Positions 54,801-64,000 of a stretch of 64,000 nucleotides of DNA are shown piece by piece (positions within the stretch are counted from its first letter, which is position 1; each line of letters opens with the position of its first letter). This stretch comes from Acrasis kona (taxonomy: Eukaryota > Heterolobosea > Eutetramitea > Acrasida > Acrasidae): contig JAOPGA020000732.1 in the NCBI GenBank assembly GCA_026419775.2, positions 1-64,000 on the forward strand, read 5' to 3'. Position numbers and translations under genes: made by a program. Below the pieces are notes generated by a model, which ran no database searches, was not told the DNA's origin, and saw nothing but the letters and a program-made list of their open reading frames with translations.

Positions 54801-56197
54801 GGGGNGCCATCGTAATCAGCATCAGTAACATTGACGATTCCATTCCTCCTTATTACATCAAAAATGAATTAAATCATCATTCGATTCAATTATCACAAAA
54901 GGGATTGGATGCAAATCGTAAATGGATCGTACCGCCTCATAGCGAATTCGAATATACGTGGGACGATGAGAGCTCTAATCACTTGCTGATTTTATCTGCT
55001 CAAGATGGATCGAATCGAATCGAAATTGATCCCAATCAGGAATTCGATGGCGTGAATTGGATCATTTCGAACGGGTCGATTCATGCGGTCATTTCATGTC
55101 ACCCATGTGGTGATTTGGTCGATTCGAATGCATTGGTTCAAATCATCATTAGTGATTTGAACGATCCCATCATCATGAATCAAGATTTGACGGGTGTTGA
55201 TGATTTGATGGTGAATGCATCCTTCAAATCTCCATCACTGATTGATTCGTCCGATGTGTTATTTAATTTCATGTTCGATGGTTTACGCGTGGGATTGAGT
55301 TTGATTGATTCCGATTTGAATCGTGAAATTGCCAATTTGAATGTGAATCACGTTGAATTGAATTATCAATCCAAAAGCGATGAATCATCATGTTTCGAAT
55401 TCATGATTCATGAGTTACAAATGGACACTTTTGTAAAGAATTGTTATTTCCCTGTATTATTACAATCCAAACAAGATGCATTCTTACACTTGATCATGAA
55501 TCGAATCAAACAATCGGATCCAAATGTACAAAAATTTAAAATTTTACAATTAATGTTGAATGAGTTTAACATTAGCGTGGATACTTATTTCATGGAATAT
55601 GCTTATGGTCTGTATCAAGATTATTTGGATGCTCAACCGAAAGATTATTCTCAAATTGTAAAGGATTCCATTCGGTCAACCGAGTCGGTAATTCTCACCA
55701 AACAAGTAGATCAAGAAGATCAAACAACGCTGTATCACTTTGAGAGAATGTATTTGAGCGACATTCAAACATTTGCATCTTTACGATTTGATCGAGATGC
55801 ATCTCCCGAGGGATTACTCCCCGATAACATTATCATTTCTGCCTTTAATAAGGTCAGGTTGACCGTCGATGATGCTCCTATACAATTGAATCATTTTATG
55901 ATGAATGATACTCAAATCACATGGGGCGAATTGATGAAGAGATTACAAAATTATTATTTGGGTGATTTGAAGGATCAGTTATTAAAAATAGCATCATCGG
56001 TAAGGGTTGGAAAAGGCGATCATCATCAACCAATGACTTTTGGTAAACACAGGAAATTATCGTTGAGGAGATTGAGGAGGAGATCGGTAAATCATGATGA
56101 TAAAGTTGATCAAGCGCGTAGATATAGGGAACAAAGACCTTTGGGCGATGATGGTTTGATTATAAAATATGATCAATCAGGATCGAAATTAAATTGA
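45899..56197 (+). CDS. VPS13: VPS13-family bridge-like lipid transfer protein
   Basis: Five exons: 45899-46010, 46046-46619, 46660-46930, 46970-47235, 47275-56197; 3381 residues. The chorein N-domain (MFESLSSSSIISKLL, VHLSFWDGCIQLENLTIKKSAL, LDVPFSVAQGSIRKIEIRVPW as blocks) and YRKNRP...WWKHTIK match VPS13. The long beta-groove region follows. The VAB/SHR-BD domain has FEIRNCSGCLVEYTY and VYSPYWIVDHT. The LTVDDAPIQLNHFMMND...LGDLKDQLLKI block marks the C-terminal part. The usual ATG2-C and PH regions after it seem missing; the protein ends in a short basic tail. VPS13 proteins move lipid at membrane contact sites. One base is unknown (n at 54805). Exons 1-4 carry all introns; exon 5 is 8.9 kb. 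Confidence 0.93.
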
Positions 56198-56434
56198 TGT
56201 GGATCATTTGTAATTAAAAGTTTTATTTTTGTTTTATATAATTGAGAATGTTGCAATATTTTCGTCAATATGTTTGTATCTATTAGATCGCCATTAACTG
56301 GAATGGCCTTCCACATTCCGTCACCGCTATTTACTGGAATCTTTCATTTCACCATTATACCTAAAAACATTATCTTCAAAAGTAAAACAACCGTGTCCTT
56401 CTATCCTCTCACATAATTCGACTTGATACTCCAT
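56173..56434 (-). CDS. Short gene overlapping the end of VPS13
   Basis: ATG at 56434 opens a coding-like frame (MEYQVELCERIEGHG). A second frame (GDGMWKAIPVNGDLIDTNIL) continues to TGA at 56173, 25 nt inside the last VPS13 codons on the other strand. A 58-nt intron (GTTGTTTTAC...GATTCCAG) would join the two in phase; otherwise one frame shift separates them. Product about 65-80 residues; family unknown. It diverges from NUP54. Confidence 0.35.
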
Positions 56435-56593
56435 TTTGTAAAAAAATAGATTGAGCGGGAAATACAAGTGGTCGATTAACACTAAACGTTTATCTCATCA
56501 TTCTCTTATTAAGCCGAACTAGGTTATTTACGAGAGGATGATGTCTCAATTTTGTTTAAAGTTGACTCATTCAACTTTGAGAAAGATTACAAT

Positions 56594-58158
56594 ATGACAT
56601 CAAACACAAGCTTCACTTTTGGATCAGGTGGAGGATTGTCTTCTTTTATTCAACCAAGCACAAACTTTGGCGCAAGCACAACGACTGCTCCATCTACAGG
56701 ATTCAACTTTGGGCAGCCTGCGACCACCGCTTCAACAACTGCGCCCTCAACTGGGTTTTGTACGTATACAAATACATACACACATTAACAATTTAAGCGT
56801 TTGGACAAACGACCGCACCAGCGTCGACAGGGTTTAGTTTTGGAAACACATCAACACCAGCCACAACAGGACAAACAACCGGATTCGGTAGCAGTACCAC
56901 AGGAAGTGGCTTTGGGGGTAACACAGGGTTTAACTTTGGCCAACCCGCTGCAACAACGACCTCGACAACAACCGGATTCGGCAGTACCACAGGAAGTGGC
57001 TTCGGAGGTAATACAGGATTTAACTTTGGCCAACCTGCTGCTACAACTACCCAACCAAACTCATTTTCGTTCAACTTACCTCAAACAAACACACAAACTG
57101 GTTTTGGATTCGGTAATCAAACAATCAACCAGCCTGAAAGTACTTTCTTTTTCTTTTTTTGCACTAACACCAAAAAGGAAATCCAGTTGATGTGCAGGTT
57201 CAACAAATTTTCGATCAGTACAATCCAAAGATGAAAAGTTGCAGATTCACAGTAATTCTTATAGAGTTGTGACATTTTAACATATCGTAGCACTTTTTCT
57301 ATAATTTACCAAGAGACGAAAACAAGGATGGTGTCAAGTTACCAAGGCCTCTAACCGTGGAGGATGAGAGGAATCTACTATTAAAGGAGTGGAGCACAGT
57401 CATTAATCCTGATGTGTGGAACGAAGCACAAACCGGATCCAATAATCCTGATCCACAAAAGTATGTATTTTTATTCATCTTTTCGTTACATTTCATAGGT
57501 ACTATGCAGTTCCCGCTAGATCCTTCTCAGACGTACGTGACCGTGTGACTGTGCAACAAGAACGAACTGAGAGGATGATTCAAACGTTACAATTAGCGTC
57601 CACAAAACTAGACAAATTAAAACAAAAGGAAGCAAGAACACAAAAGTATATATTGACACCATGTTGAGAGAAAATCATTAACCTTTAAAGTAACGTCAAC
57701 AGAGTAAAGGAGGAACATTTGAGACTATACATGAGAGTCCTCAGCATACAGAGAGTATTGGAAGTTTTGATGCAAAAAGGTAAAAATAACTTTTTTAACA
57801 TTCATCATTTTCTAGGTCAACCACTCAACAGTGACGATGTCGCACTTCGTAATTACTTGACAAGCTTACTTCGCGAACTACAAAAACCAAGTCAATACAG
57901 AGGAAGGTTGAATGAATTGAAGCCACAATTAAATTATCACCTAAGTCAACCAATGATGGTGATTGACGATAAGAGCGTGAGCGACGAAGAAACAATGAAG
58001 TAAGCATTCATGCGAATACTTTTTTAACATGTTGTAGAAATGTTCATGGATTTTTAGTTCAACAAACTCAAGGACTGGCAAAACTAATGGATGTAATAAA
58101 CAAAGACACTACAGATGTTGCATTTGTGACCAAACAACTTCAAACAGTGAGAAAATAA
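56594..58158 (+). CDS. NUP54: FG-nucleoporin NUP54
   Basis: Eight exons: 56594-56759, 56798-57139, 57178-57251, 57291-57460, 57499-57645, 57691-57779, 57816-57999, 58038-58158; introns 36-45 nt; 430 residues. Residues 1-170 are FG/GFNFGQP repeats with S/T-rich spacers; two units of about 28 residues are almost identical. The rest is the NUP54 helical region: NPVDVQVQQIFDQYNP, YYAVPARSFSDVRDRV, coiled coil, LRRELQK-like block (SLLRELQKPSQYRGRLNEL) and a C-terminal helix. NUP54 sits with NUP62 and NUP58 in the central channel of the nuclear pore. Phases are consistent across all seven introns. Confidence 0.93.
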
Positions 58159-58583
58159 AAACACTTTTAATGTTATCTCTTGTCCATTACGGTGTTTGTC
58201 CTCCTCTTATTATATTTATACAAACCCTTCCATAATCAAAACAAAACTTGTTGGTGAAAATTGAACCAAACGTTTCGTTTTTTGGCGCTTGTTCGCCTCT
58301 AGATTTTCACATTCTCTTATCCTGAATGGGATAAAGTAAAACCTTCAGATTCCTAAAAGTACATAGGATCGGGTTTGAATTGGATGGATCTACGGAATGA
58401 CCAATCTCAACAAATCAACTTCATCGTAATTCCTTTGATTTTGACTAGTTGGTCAAGATAACCATGTCGGGGCATGTCCTAAATATAATTTATGTATGTT
58501 TTTGAAGAATTTATTAATATCTTACAAAAGTTTAGCCGGCGGTTCTTGATTGGTGAACATACAAATTATTTTGAAAGCAAATC
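58159..58583. other. Gap, a faint minus-strand frame only
   Basis: About 425 bp. A start-less minus frame (GEQAPKNETFGSIFTNKF...) ends with TAA near 58191, but no exon or ATG supports it. Otherwise nothing. Confidence 0.25.
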
Positions 58584-59600
58584 ATGTCCGCAAACATAAC
58601 AGCAATCCTTAACCCGATTACGGATGCCTTGTCTGACCGTCAGAGGTTCATTCAATTACTGCAAGACCATTACTGCGAGCACTCATCTCGATTTTTGCTA
58701 TTTGTCACCACTTGCATAGCAGTTGCTATCATTTCGTACTACATCTGCAAAGAAATTTATGAGAGGATTAACCAACAAGATTTAAAAGGAAGGCTCGTGC
58801 TCATAACAGGTGGTGCAAGTGGCATTGGTAGAATTATGGCAAGAAGATTTATTCAAGAAGGTGCAAGAGTTGTTATTTGGGACGTTCACCAGGAAAACAT
58901 GAAGATTACACTTGAAGAATTGGGAAAAGACTCCACCAAGTGCAAAGGCTACATAGTAGACATTTGTGATTATGCAAAGGTTTATGCCGTGGCAAAACAA
59001 GTAGAGCAGGACATGGGCCCAGTAGACATTTTGATTAACAATGCCGGCATTGTGAGCGGAAAAAAGATTTTAGAGTGCTCAGAGAAGAGTCTAATTGATA
59101 CAGTTAACGTCAATTTGGTCTCTCATTTTTGGACGGTTAGAGCTTTCCTCGGAGGCATGAAGCAAAGAGGTTACGGACACATTGTGACGGTTGCCTCTGC
59201 AGCTGGTATCTTTGGAATGAAACATTTATCCGACTATGCCGCCAGCAAGTTTGGCTGTGTTGGTTTCGGAGAGAGCTTGAGGTTTGAACTCAAGGCGGAA
59301 GGCATCCATGACAAGATCTCCACCACCATTGTGTGCCCATACTTTATCAACACTGGAATGTTTGACGGAGTGACTAGTGCACATAACCTCATGCCCATCC
59401 TTGAACCTGATTACGTCGTGGATAAAATCATGACGGGAATTAAGAGAAAATATGAAGTCGTCATCGCACCCCGTATGGTCTATGTAGGAATGTTAGGAAA
59501 GGCCATATCGCCCGTTTGGTTCGTTGATGCATGTATGACATTTTTCACACGTGATGCTATGAATGGTTTCAAGGGTCGCGCACACACTAAGCAGGAGTAG
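58584..59600 (+). CDS. Membrane-anchored short-chain dehydrogenase/reductase
   Basis: Single exon, 338 residues. A transmembrane segment at about 36-55 (RFLLFVTTCIAVAIISYYI) precedes the Rossmann fold. The cofactor motif is TGGASGIG (75-82); NNAG, S205 and Y218-x3-K222 (YAASK) complete the catalytic set. The order and the anchor match RDH10/HSD17B11/16C-type SDRs of the ER and lipid droplets, which oxidise retinoids or sterols and other lipid alcohols. D100 after the second strand suggests NAD preference. Substrate here unknown. Confidence 0.92.
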   Translation: MSANITAILNPITDALSDRQRFIQLLQDHYCEHSSRFLLFVTTCIAVAIISYYICKEIYERINQQDLKGRLVLITGGASGIGRIMARRFIQEGARVVIWDVHQENMKITLEELGKDSTKCKGYIVDICDYAKVYAVAKQVEQDMGPVDILINNAGIVSGKKILECSEKSLIDTVNVNLVSHFWTVRAFLGGMKQRGYGHIVTVASAAGIFGMKHLSDYAASKFGCVGFGESLRFELKAEGIHDKISTTIVCPYFINTGMFDGVTSAHNLMPILEPDYVVDKIMTGIKRKYEVVIAPRMVYVGMLGKAISPVWFVDACMTFFTRDAMNGFKGRAHTKQE

Positions 59601-59664
59601 TCCAAATTTTTAAACCTCACCATCATGTACTTGTAAATATATAGTTTTTATTGATTCGCTTGTT

Positions 59665-59878
59665 TTACATTTGTTGTGTTTGTATCCGACGAAGTTTGTT
59701 GACCGCAGCCCTGTCAGACTGAAAAAAAGACTTGAAAAAAGTTCACAAGATACAAGATGATCAAGGCAGGTACTCGTACAGGACTTAGCAAAGCCATTGA
59801 GACATCAACAAGAGTTTCAGAATAAAAATCTGGACATTGGTCTTTTAACGTGATTGTAAGATACTCCGATAGAATTAC
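59665..59878 (-). CDS. Last two exons of a short unknown gene
   Basis: Exons about 59878-59780 and 59718-59665 are joined by a 61-nt intron (GTACGAG...TCTTTTTTTCAG with a strong pyrimidine tract). They read EYLTITLKDQCPDFYSETL...ALLSP/SDRAAVNKLRRIQTQQM then TAA. An AATAAAA lies 12-15 nt downstream on this strand. The upper end sits at an acceptor-like CACATCAG, so a first exon is missing from the model. Helical C-terminus; family unknown. Convergent with the SDR gene. Confidence 0.5.
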
Positions 59879-60023
59879 CTGATGTGGGTTTGGCCGCGAA
59901 GTGCAAAATTAATATAAACCAAAGAATGGTTGCACTGTTGCACTTTTATTATTTGTTCATGTTCGTATTGTTTCTATTAGTGCATGTGCATGACAATAAT
60001 AATCCTAAATTGACCGTGTTTCG

Positions 60024-60377
60024 TCACCACCGCTCCTTGTGAAACCGTAGTTTAGGCTTCTGTGTCGAATGTACGTTGGAAACAAAGTCTTCAAACTCAT
60101 TATCATGTATTTCTACTTCTTCTTGGTTTTTAGGTCTCCTACCTCTGTTTCTCTTTATTTTTTTACTGCACTCCTCTTGTTTGTTCATTTCAGGAGGTTT
60201 AATCTCTATTTGAACCGTAGTGTTTGATGCATGCGTTGTCACGACACCATATTCATTAGAAGACCAACGAAGTCCCTCCTGCAGCAATTCTTCTAAGCTT
60301 TCTTCGCGAAGAACATAAGAAATACCCTCGTGTGTAATGTGCTTGTTATTCCAACCATCTTCTTTTTTCTCTGTCAT
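60024..60377 (-). CDS. Hypothetical charged protein, 117 aa
   Basis: Single frame from ATG 60377. Acidic and basic runs alternate: EESLEELLQEGL, then KKIKRNRGRRPK, an AT-hook-like basic GRRPK stretch that suggests nuclear or DNA-associated function. The end KLRFHKERW is basic and aromatic. No membrane segment. Family unknown. Confidence 0.55.
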   Translation of the reverse strand: MTEKKEDGWNNKHITHEGISYVLREESLEELLQEGLRWSSNEYGVVTTHASNTTVQIEIKPPEMNKQEECSKKIKRNRGRRPKNQEEVEIHDNEFEDFVSNVHSTQKPKLRFHKERW

Positions 60378-60825
60378 CCACTATGTGTACTATTTGCTCA
60401 CTTTGGCCAAGCCGCTGTTTTATTTTCGAGAACTTCCGTTACCTTTTTTGTCAGTACCTATGCTACCCAAACCATCCAATCTCCAACGACCGAATCAAAA
60501 AAAGAATCTCGTCGATAATATTGGTAAACTCATTGTAAATTAATAGCACAAGCCGAGGTGGAATTGTGAAGGGGGTTGAATTGCCCTCTAAATGAAGGAA
60601 GGTGGATAACGGATTAAGAAAGACAGGAGGGCTGTTCTCCCGTTGTTTGCCAATCATTCGACAATTTACTTTCTAGAGTGATTTAAATGTGCGACCGATT
60701 TGAGACGAACATCTCAAGTACCACTTACTGTTAGAGAGGGGACAAAATAGTTGTAACCACTACATTGACGGATTGTTTGTGGCCAATTGGTGATTTTACA
60801 TTTTTGTGACAAAAACTGAAATTCT
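60378..60825. other. Gap with no supported gene
   Basis: Frames of about 60 codons occur on both strands (for example an ATG frame at 60657-60463 on the minus strand) but none has motif, splice or poly(A) support. Confidence 0.25.
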
Positions 60826-61026
60826 TTATTTCGCCAATACTCTCGGTAGTTCACACAAAGAAATGTATTGGAATACTTCACCACTGCCAATGTCCCACGT
60901 TTCTTCGGTTGTTTGATATGTCCTCATCTGATCTGTTATAATTGCAGTGGCTGCATCTAGTACTTGTTTGTCTTCAATTGTATCAATAGACCTGTTGTCA
61001 TGTGTCGAAAACTTATAAAAGAATGG
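60826..61026 (-). CDS. Short coding exon below the length cutoff
   Basis: An open frame of up to 66 codons ends with TAA at 60826 inside AAATAAAG, the stop-in-signal pattern seen at other genes here. It reads SIDTIEDKQVLDAATAIITD...WDIGSGEVFQYISL then CELPRVLAK. An internal ATG (MRTYQTTEETW) exists, but the coding look begins earlier, so an upstream exon is likely. Family unknown. Confidence 0.45.
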   Translation of the reverse strand, partial: PFFYKFSTHDNRSIDTIEDKQVLDAATAIITDQMRTYQTTEETWDIGSGEVFQYISLCELPRVLAK

Positions 61027-61197
61027 TCATATAAAAGTATTTCAATTGGACATGCATTTACAGTAGTTGTTTGACTTTAGGAGAACGTAAATTTTATTTT
61101 TTCAACGTATCAAGAATTATCCATAAGAGCTTTGGTTGGCAACCAAAGGTATAAAGCGCGACCCGATTGGACAAACAATTATATCTCAGAAAAAACG

Positions 61198-61763
61198 ATG
61201 CAAAGCGCATTAATCTTCGCTCTGTTAGTTTTGGTCGCAACTGCCATGGCTCAAGGTGTTGTTCAAGATTTCACCCAGGACGAAATTAACTCCATCCTCA
61301 GCGCCCACAACTACGCCAGAAGCTCTGTTGGTGTTTCAGGAGTCACTTGGAGCGCCACCACTGCCCAGTTCGCCAAGAACTACGCCGTAAAGTGCCTCTC
61401 GTCCAACAAGGTGTTGATGGATCATAATCCCAACAGAAACAACAACGGAGTCTACTTGGGGGAGAACATCTATGCATTCACTGGAGATAAGGCTAGTGGG
61501 TTCGATGCTTCAATGAACTGGATTCAGGAAAGCAGGGATTACAACTACAGCACGAACACTTGTGCTCCCAACAAGATTTGTGGACATTACACCCAAGTTG
61601 TAAGTTTTACTACTCGTTGTGTTTTTTTACTAATGCTCAGGTTTGGAGGAGTAGTACAAAGATTGGATGTGCTAGAGTCAAGTGTAGCAACATTCAGTAT
61701 GGTGCCACTGTTTTGTGCAACTATGAGCCAGGAGGAAACTATAACGGACAAAAACCATACTAG
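61198..61763 (+). CDS. Secreted CAP/SCP-family protein
   Basis: Two exons, 61198-61599 and 61641-61763 (41-nt intron), 174 residues. Signal peptide 1-18 ([15 protein letters not shown]). The CAP domain has [30 protein letters not shown], and both signatures: GHYTQVVWRSS, rebuilt by the splice, and [13 protein letters not shown]. Paired cysteines (CAPNKIC, CARVKC) fit CAP disulphides. Members include plant PR-1 and fungal sterol-binding Pry proteins. Extracellular role; ligand unknown. An in-frame run upstream of the ATG is probably leader. Confidence 0.93.
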
Positions 61764-61936
61764 AAGGTGTCTAATAAACTGAATGTTCTGCAAAAGTGTA
61801 ATTTTATTTCATGTGTGTTTTGCGTCCATACGGTATAACCTTAATGTATGCATCGAAGAGGAATTGATCTCATTGCTCACACACTATGTATGGGGCTCAC
61901 TACTACGTTCACAGTGCCTTTGTCGGAGCTTAATTT

Positions 61937-63290
61937 ATGACCAGAGAACGATTTCCAGTAGTTACCATCGAAGAGAAGGGGAAAACGCCGACTAAAAAAA
62001 TGCACTTTTTCTTTGTCAACTTATTCAAATTTTAATTTTAGAATGTTCAGACCTGGCTCTCCAGGTGTGTCAAGGGTATTTAACAACAGACCTACTTCCG
62101 CTGGTTTTCGAAGGCCAAAAAAAACTAAACAGCCGGGGAGACATGTGGTTCTAAGAAGACACGACGACAACGAACTCGTATTTCAAATTCCAATAGGGAT
62201 ATTTCACGACCTGTTCAGCGATATTTTTGTTTTAAAACATATTTGTGCGACACATTGCAACGTGGACTTGAATACAATTCAATTCGAAGACAATGTCGGA
62301 GGGAAGCTGTTAGCTATTCGTGACATTGAATATGCTAGCAAATCTAGAAGCGACATATATCTTTGTGGAACGAGAACGGAGTCTCCAACAAAAAAAATAA
62401 CCAAAGCAGACGTGGACGGTATCATACACCCCCAGCAACCACACTATACCTACCTTATAATGCAACCACAACAAGCATCTCCACCTATACAACTTTCCCC
62501 TCCTCAGCTACAAAATGCATTTCAAACACCTCCACCGCCAATACAACATGAAGCATCTACCCAAGTCACTCAAACAATATCATCGCATCCTATACCATCA
62601 CCAACCAAACGCTTATCAAGAGAGCTATTAGTGCCTTTAAAAGAAGGACAAACATCGCGGCCGCATTCCTCAAGGTCAACGAACAGCTCAACTTGTTCAT
62701 CAACATCTTCTCAGAACAATAGCAGCTCTGTACCGTCATGGTCCAGACATGAAGAATACATTGAAGAAGCTGTTTTAATATGTATGGATAAGAGCGAAAG
62801 CATGAACAAGCCATACGAGCGGCATAAGAGGCTCGATAAATGTAAACGAATGATAAATACAATACTACAAAACATGACGCAGGACGGTATATCTAGACAA
62901 GTTGGATTTATAAGTTTTAATAGGACAATAACGTACGACATCGAGCTCACACACGATTTTGCGGATATATATCACTATGCTGACAAGCTGACAGCTGGTG
63001 GTGAAAGTGCGCTCTACGATGCTTTATTTGAAGCGGGAAGAATACTACATAAAGTGGATAACGACATACAAAAGCAAATCATTGTAATAAGTGACAGCTG
63101 CGATACGTGTAGTAATGTAAAATGCACCGAAGTGCAGAGAAAACTAAAACGGTGGGGAGTTGTCTGCAACATGTTTGTTTTTGATGAAGCTCTGAATGCA
63201 GGAACTAGAGAATGCGAAGCGTTATGCAAAGATACCGGAGGTATGTGCGAAAAAGTACGAACGGTATCGCTGGTCAAGTTATACAAATAA
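61937..63290 (+). CDS. VWA-domain protein with disordered leader
   Basis: The certain part is 62043-63290 (415 residues from ATG 62043). Upstream, ATG 61937 opens 21 coding-like codons (TRERFPVVTIEEKGKTPTKK) that join in phase if 62002-62041 is a 40-nt intron with GC-AG ends (GCACTT...TTTTAG), giving 437 residues. Residues about 50-150 form a small beta domain; about 150-250 is P/Q/S-rich. The VWA domain (about 260-437) has the MIDAS DKSES, a GGESALYDA loop and IIVISDSCD. VWA proteins bind metals and partner proteins. No membrane segment. Function unknown. Confidence 0.8.
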
Positions 63291-63307
63291 ATAATGTAGT
63301 TTTATTT

Positions 63308-64000
63308 TCATACAAAAATCTTTTTACCCACACTATAACATGTACAACAAAATATACCAATCCCAATTGTCAACACCAAAACACTCAATGTTCTATTCAA
63401 TACGCTGGGCTCTCCCAACCTCAACATCAGAAGAGGAGGAATGATATATGCTAATGAACACGCAGAAACACCACCGGTAATCTCAAACACGCTTCCTAAA
63501 TCGGACACGCTCAGCGAAATGATGAGCGCCATCACGATGACCACAGTAGTACAGAACGCATGTAATACGCCCTCTCGTAGAGTGGTTCGGACGGATCCAG
63601 GGAATATACTACTCACAGCATAATACAATGCCTGTCTGGGCATAAATGCACCATAAGGAATGGACAGGGACACAGACGTCAACAAACAAATTCTTGCAAT
63701 AACGCCCATAACACTTTTACGAGGCAATAAGAGAACCAAATTAGTTTGACGCAAATTTAATCGGAAAAACAAAAAGTAACCACAAATTCCAGTAACAGTT
63801 ACTGTCGCCGCAGACATTAAAACGCTAATCACCACAATGCCATAATATTTGGCTCTAGTTGATTTCTTCAAATTGTCAAATACATTAAAACTCAAATCAT
63901 GACACACAAACTACAAATGTGTCAACAAAAAATGTGAAAAAAGTAGGAACGTACAGTGTAACTAATTCCACCCAGTGAAGACAGGGCACTCAGAGGCCGT
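63308..64000 (-). CDS. Amino-acid transporter (AAAP/SLC38-like), 3' part
   Basis: Two exons, from the window edge at 64000 to 63955, and 63910-63308, with a 44-nt intron; the 5' part lies outside. The join restores SSLGGISYTFVCHDLSFNVFDNLKK, here read as SYTFVCHDLSF, the loop before a membrane span in AAAP carriers. Six or so spans follow (IVVISVLMSAATVTVTGIC, IARICLLTSVSLSIPYGAF, FCTTVVIVMALIISLSV, CSLAYIIPPLLML, LSVLVLTIGIGIFCC). These carriers move amino acids with H+ or Na+. The stop is 17 bp from the VWA gene stop. Confidence 0.75.

Noticed and set aside
56800-57190. 129-codon + frame in NUP54 and its antisense
   Set aside because: Shifted frames over the FG repeats; the spliced FG frame is clearly the real one.
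1-64000. tRNA, rRNA, snRNA genes and CRISPR arrays
   Set aside because: I scanned gaps for GTTCGA-type B-boxes, U1-U6 core motifs and spaced repeats and found no convincing case. A covariance-model scan would be needed to exclude weak ones.
1-64000. Transposons, LTR elements or old viral copies
   Set aside because: No reverse transcriptase, integrase, transposase, capsid or terminal-repeat pair was recognised; the ankyrin protein alone is not evidence for viral origin.

Overview
The window is nuclear DNA of a unicellular eukaryote. Its genes are cut by spliceosomal introns with GT...AG ends, it carries core eukaryotic genes (calmodulin, Sac1, Rad6/Ubc2, copine, ATG16, LSm4, NEK kinase, VPS13, NUP54), and I see no bacterial operon structure. 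The best guess is an amoeboid protist of the Heterolobosea (a relative of Naegleria or Acrasis). It rests on the LLLDDPRVDP-type ankyrin family, the presence of RWP-RK, CAP and beta-1,3-glucan synthase genes, and very short introns. This is inference; no marker gene here proves the species.

About 35 recognisable protein genes fill 64 kb. Nearly all introns whose ends I could fix by reading frame are 34-48 nt long, most within 2-3 nt of 38, often with a CTAA-type branch motif near the 3' end. Intergenic gaps are often under 50 bp. Convergent genes may be 9-40 bp apart, and stop codons are repeatedly embedded in the AATAAA-like poly(A) signal. Divergent starts are as close as 13-50 bp.

Layout. 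0-6 kb: ankyrin protein (-), a broken cysteine-rich ORF, a small membrane-anchored protein, the Sac1 phosphoinositide phosphatase, then Ubc2/Rad6 (-). 6-17 kb: an unrecognised (-) gene, a WD40/coiled-coil protein, an AMN1-like LRR protein, calmodulin, an RBM18-like RRM protein (-) divergent from an 8-TM protein, an anchored helical protein (-), and an IPT/TIG-domain protein. 17-24 kb: a zinc-finger/HIT protein (-) lying 37 bp behind a 2074-residue beta-1,3-glucan synthase (-) with an unusual polyproline and helical tail. 25-32 kb: a type I membrane protein, a bacterial-looking cupin, an RWP-RK factor, a copine, an anchored NDP kinase, and a decayed alpha/beta hydrolase. 32-44 kb: a ZCCHC8-like zinc-knuckle/RS protein divergent from an LRR protein, ATG16, a PPR protein, LSm4, a NEK kinase and a TALE homeodomain factor. 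44-64 kb: Dus1, VPS13 (10.3 kb), NUP54, a membrane SDR, several short (-) genes, a CAP-family secreted protein, a VWA protein and the 3' end of an amino-acid transporter.

There is no single pathway cluster; neighbours are ordinary housekeeping genes packed tightly. The points most worth checking are the glucan synthase with its extra C-terminal tail, the extreme splice events (a start-codon-only exon in LSm4, a possible 20-nt intron in ATG16, a GC-AG intron in copine), the stop-in-poly(A) gene ends, and a set of short coding exons that a length cutoff would miss.
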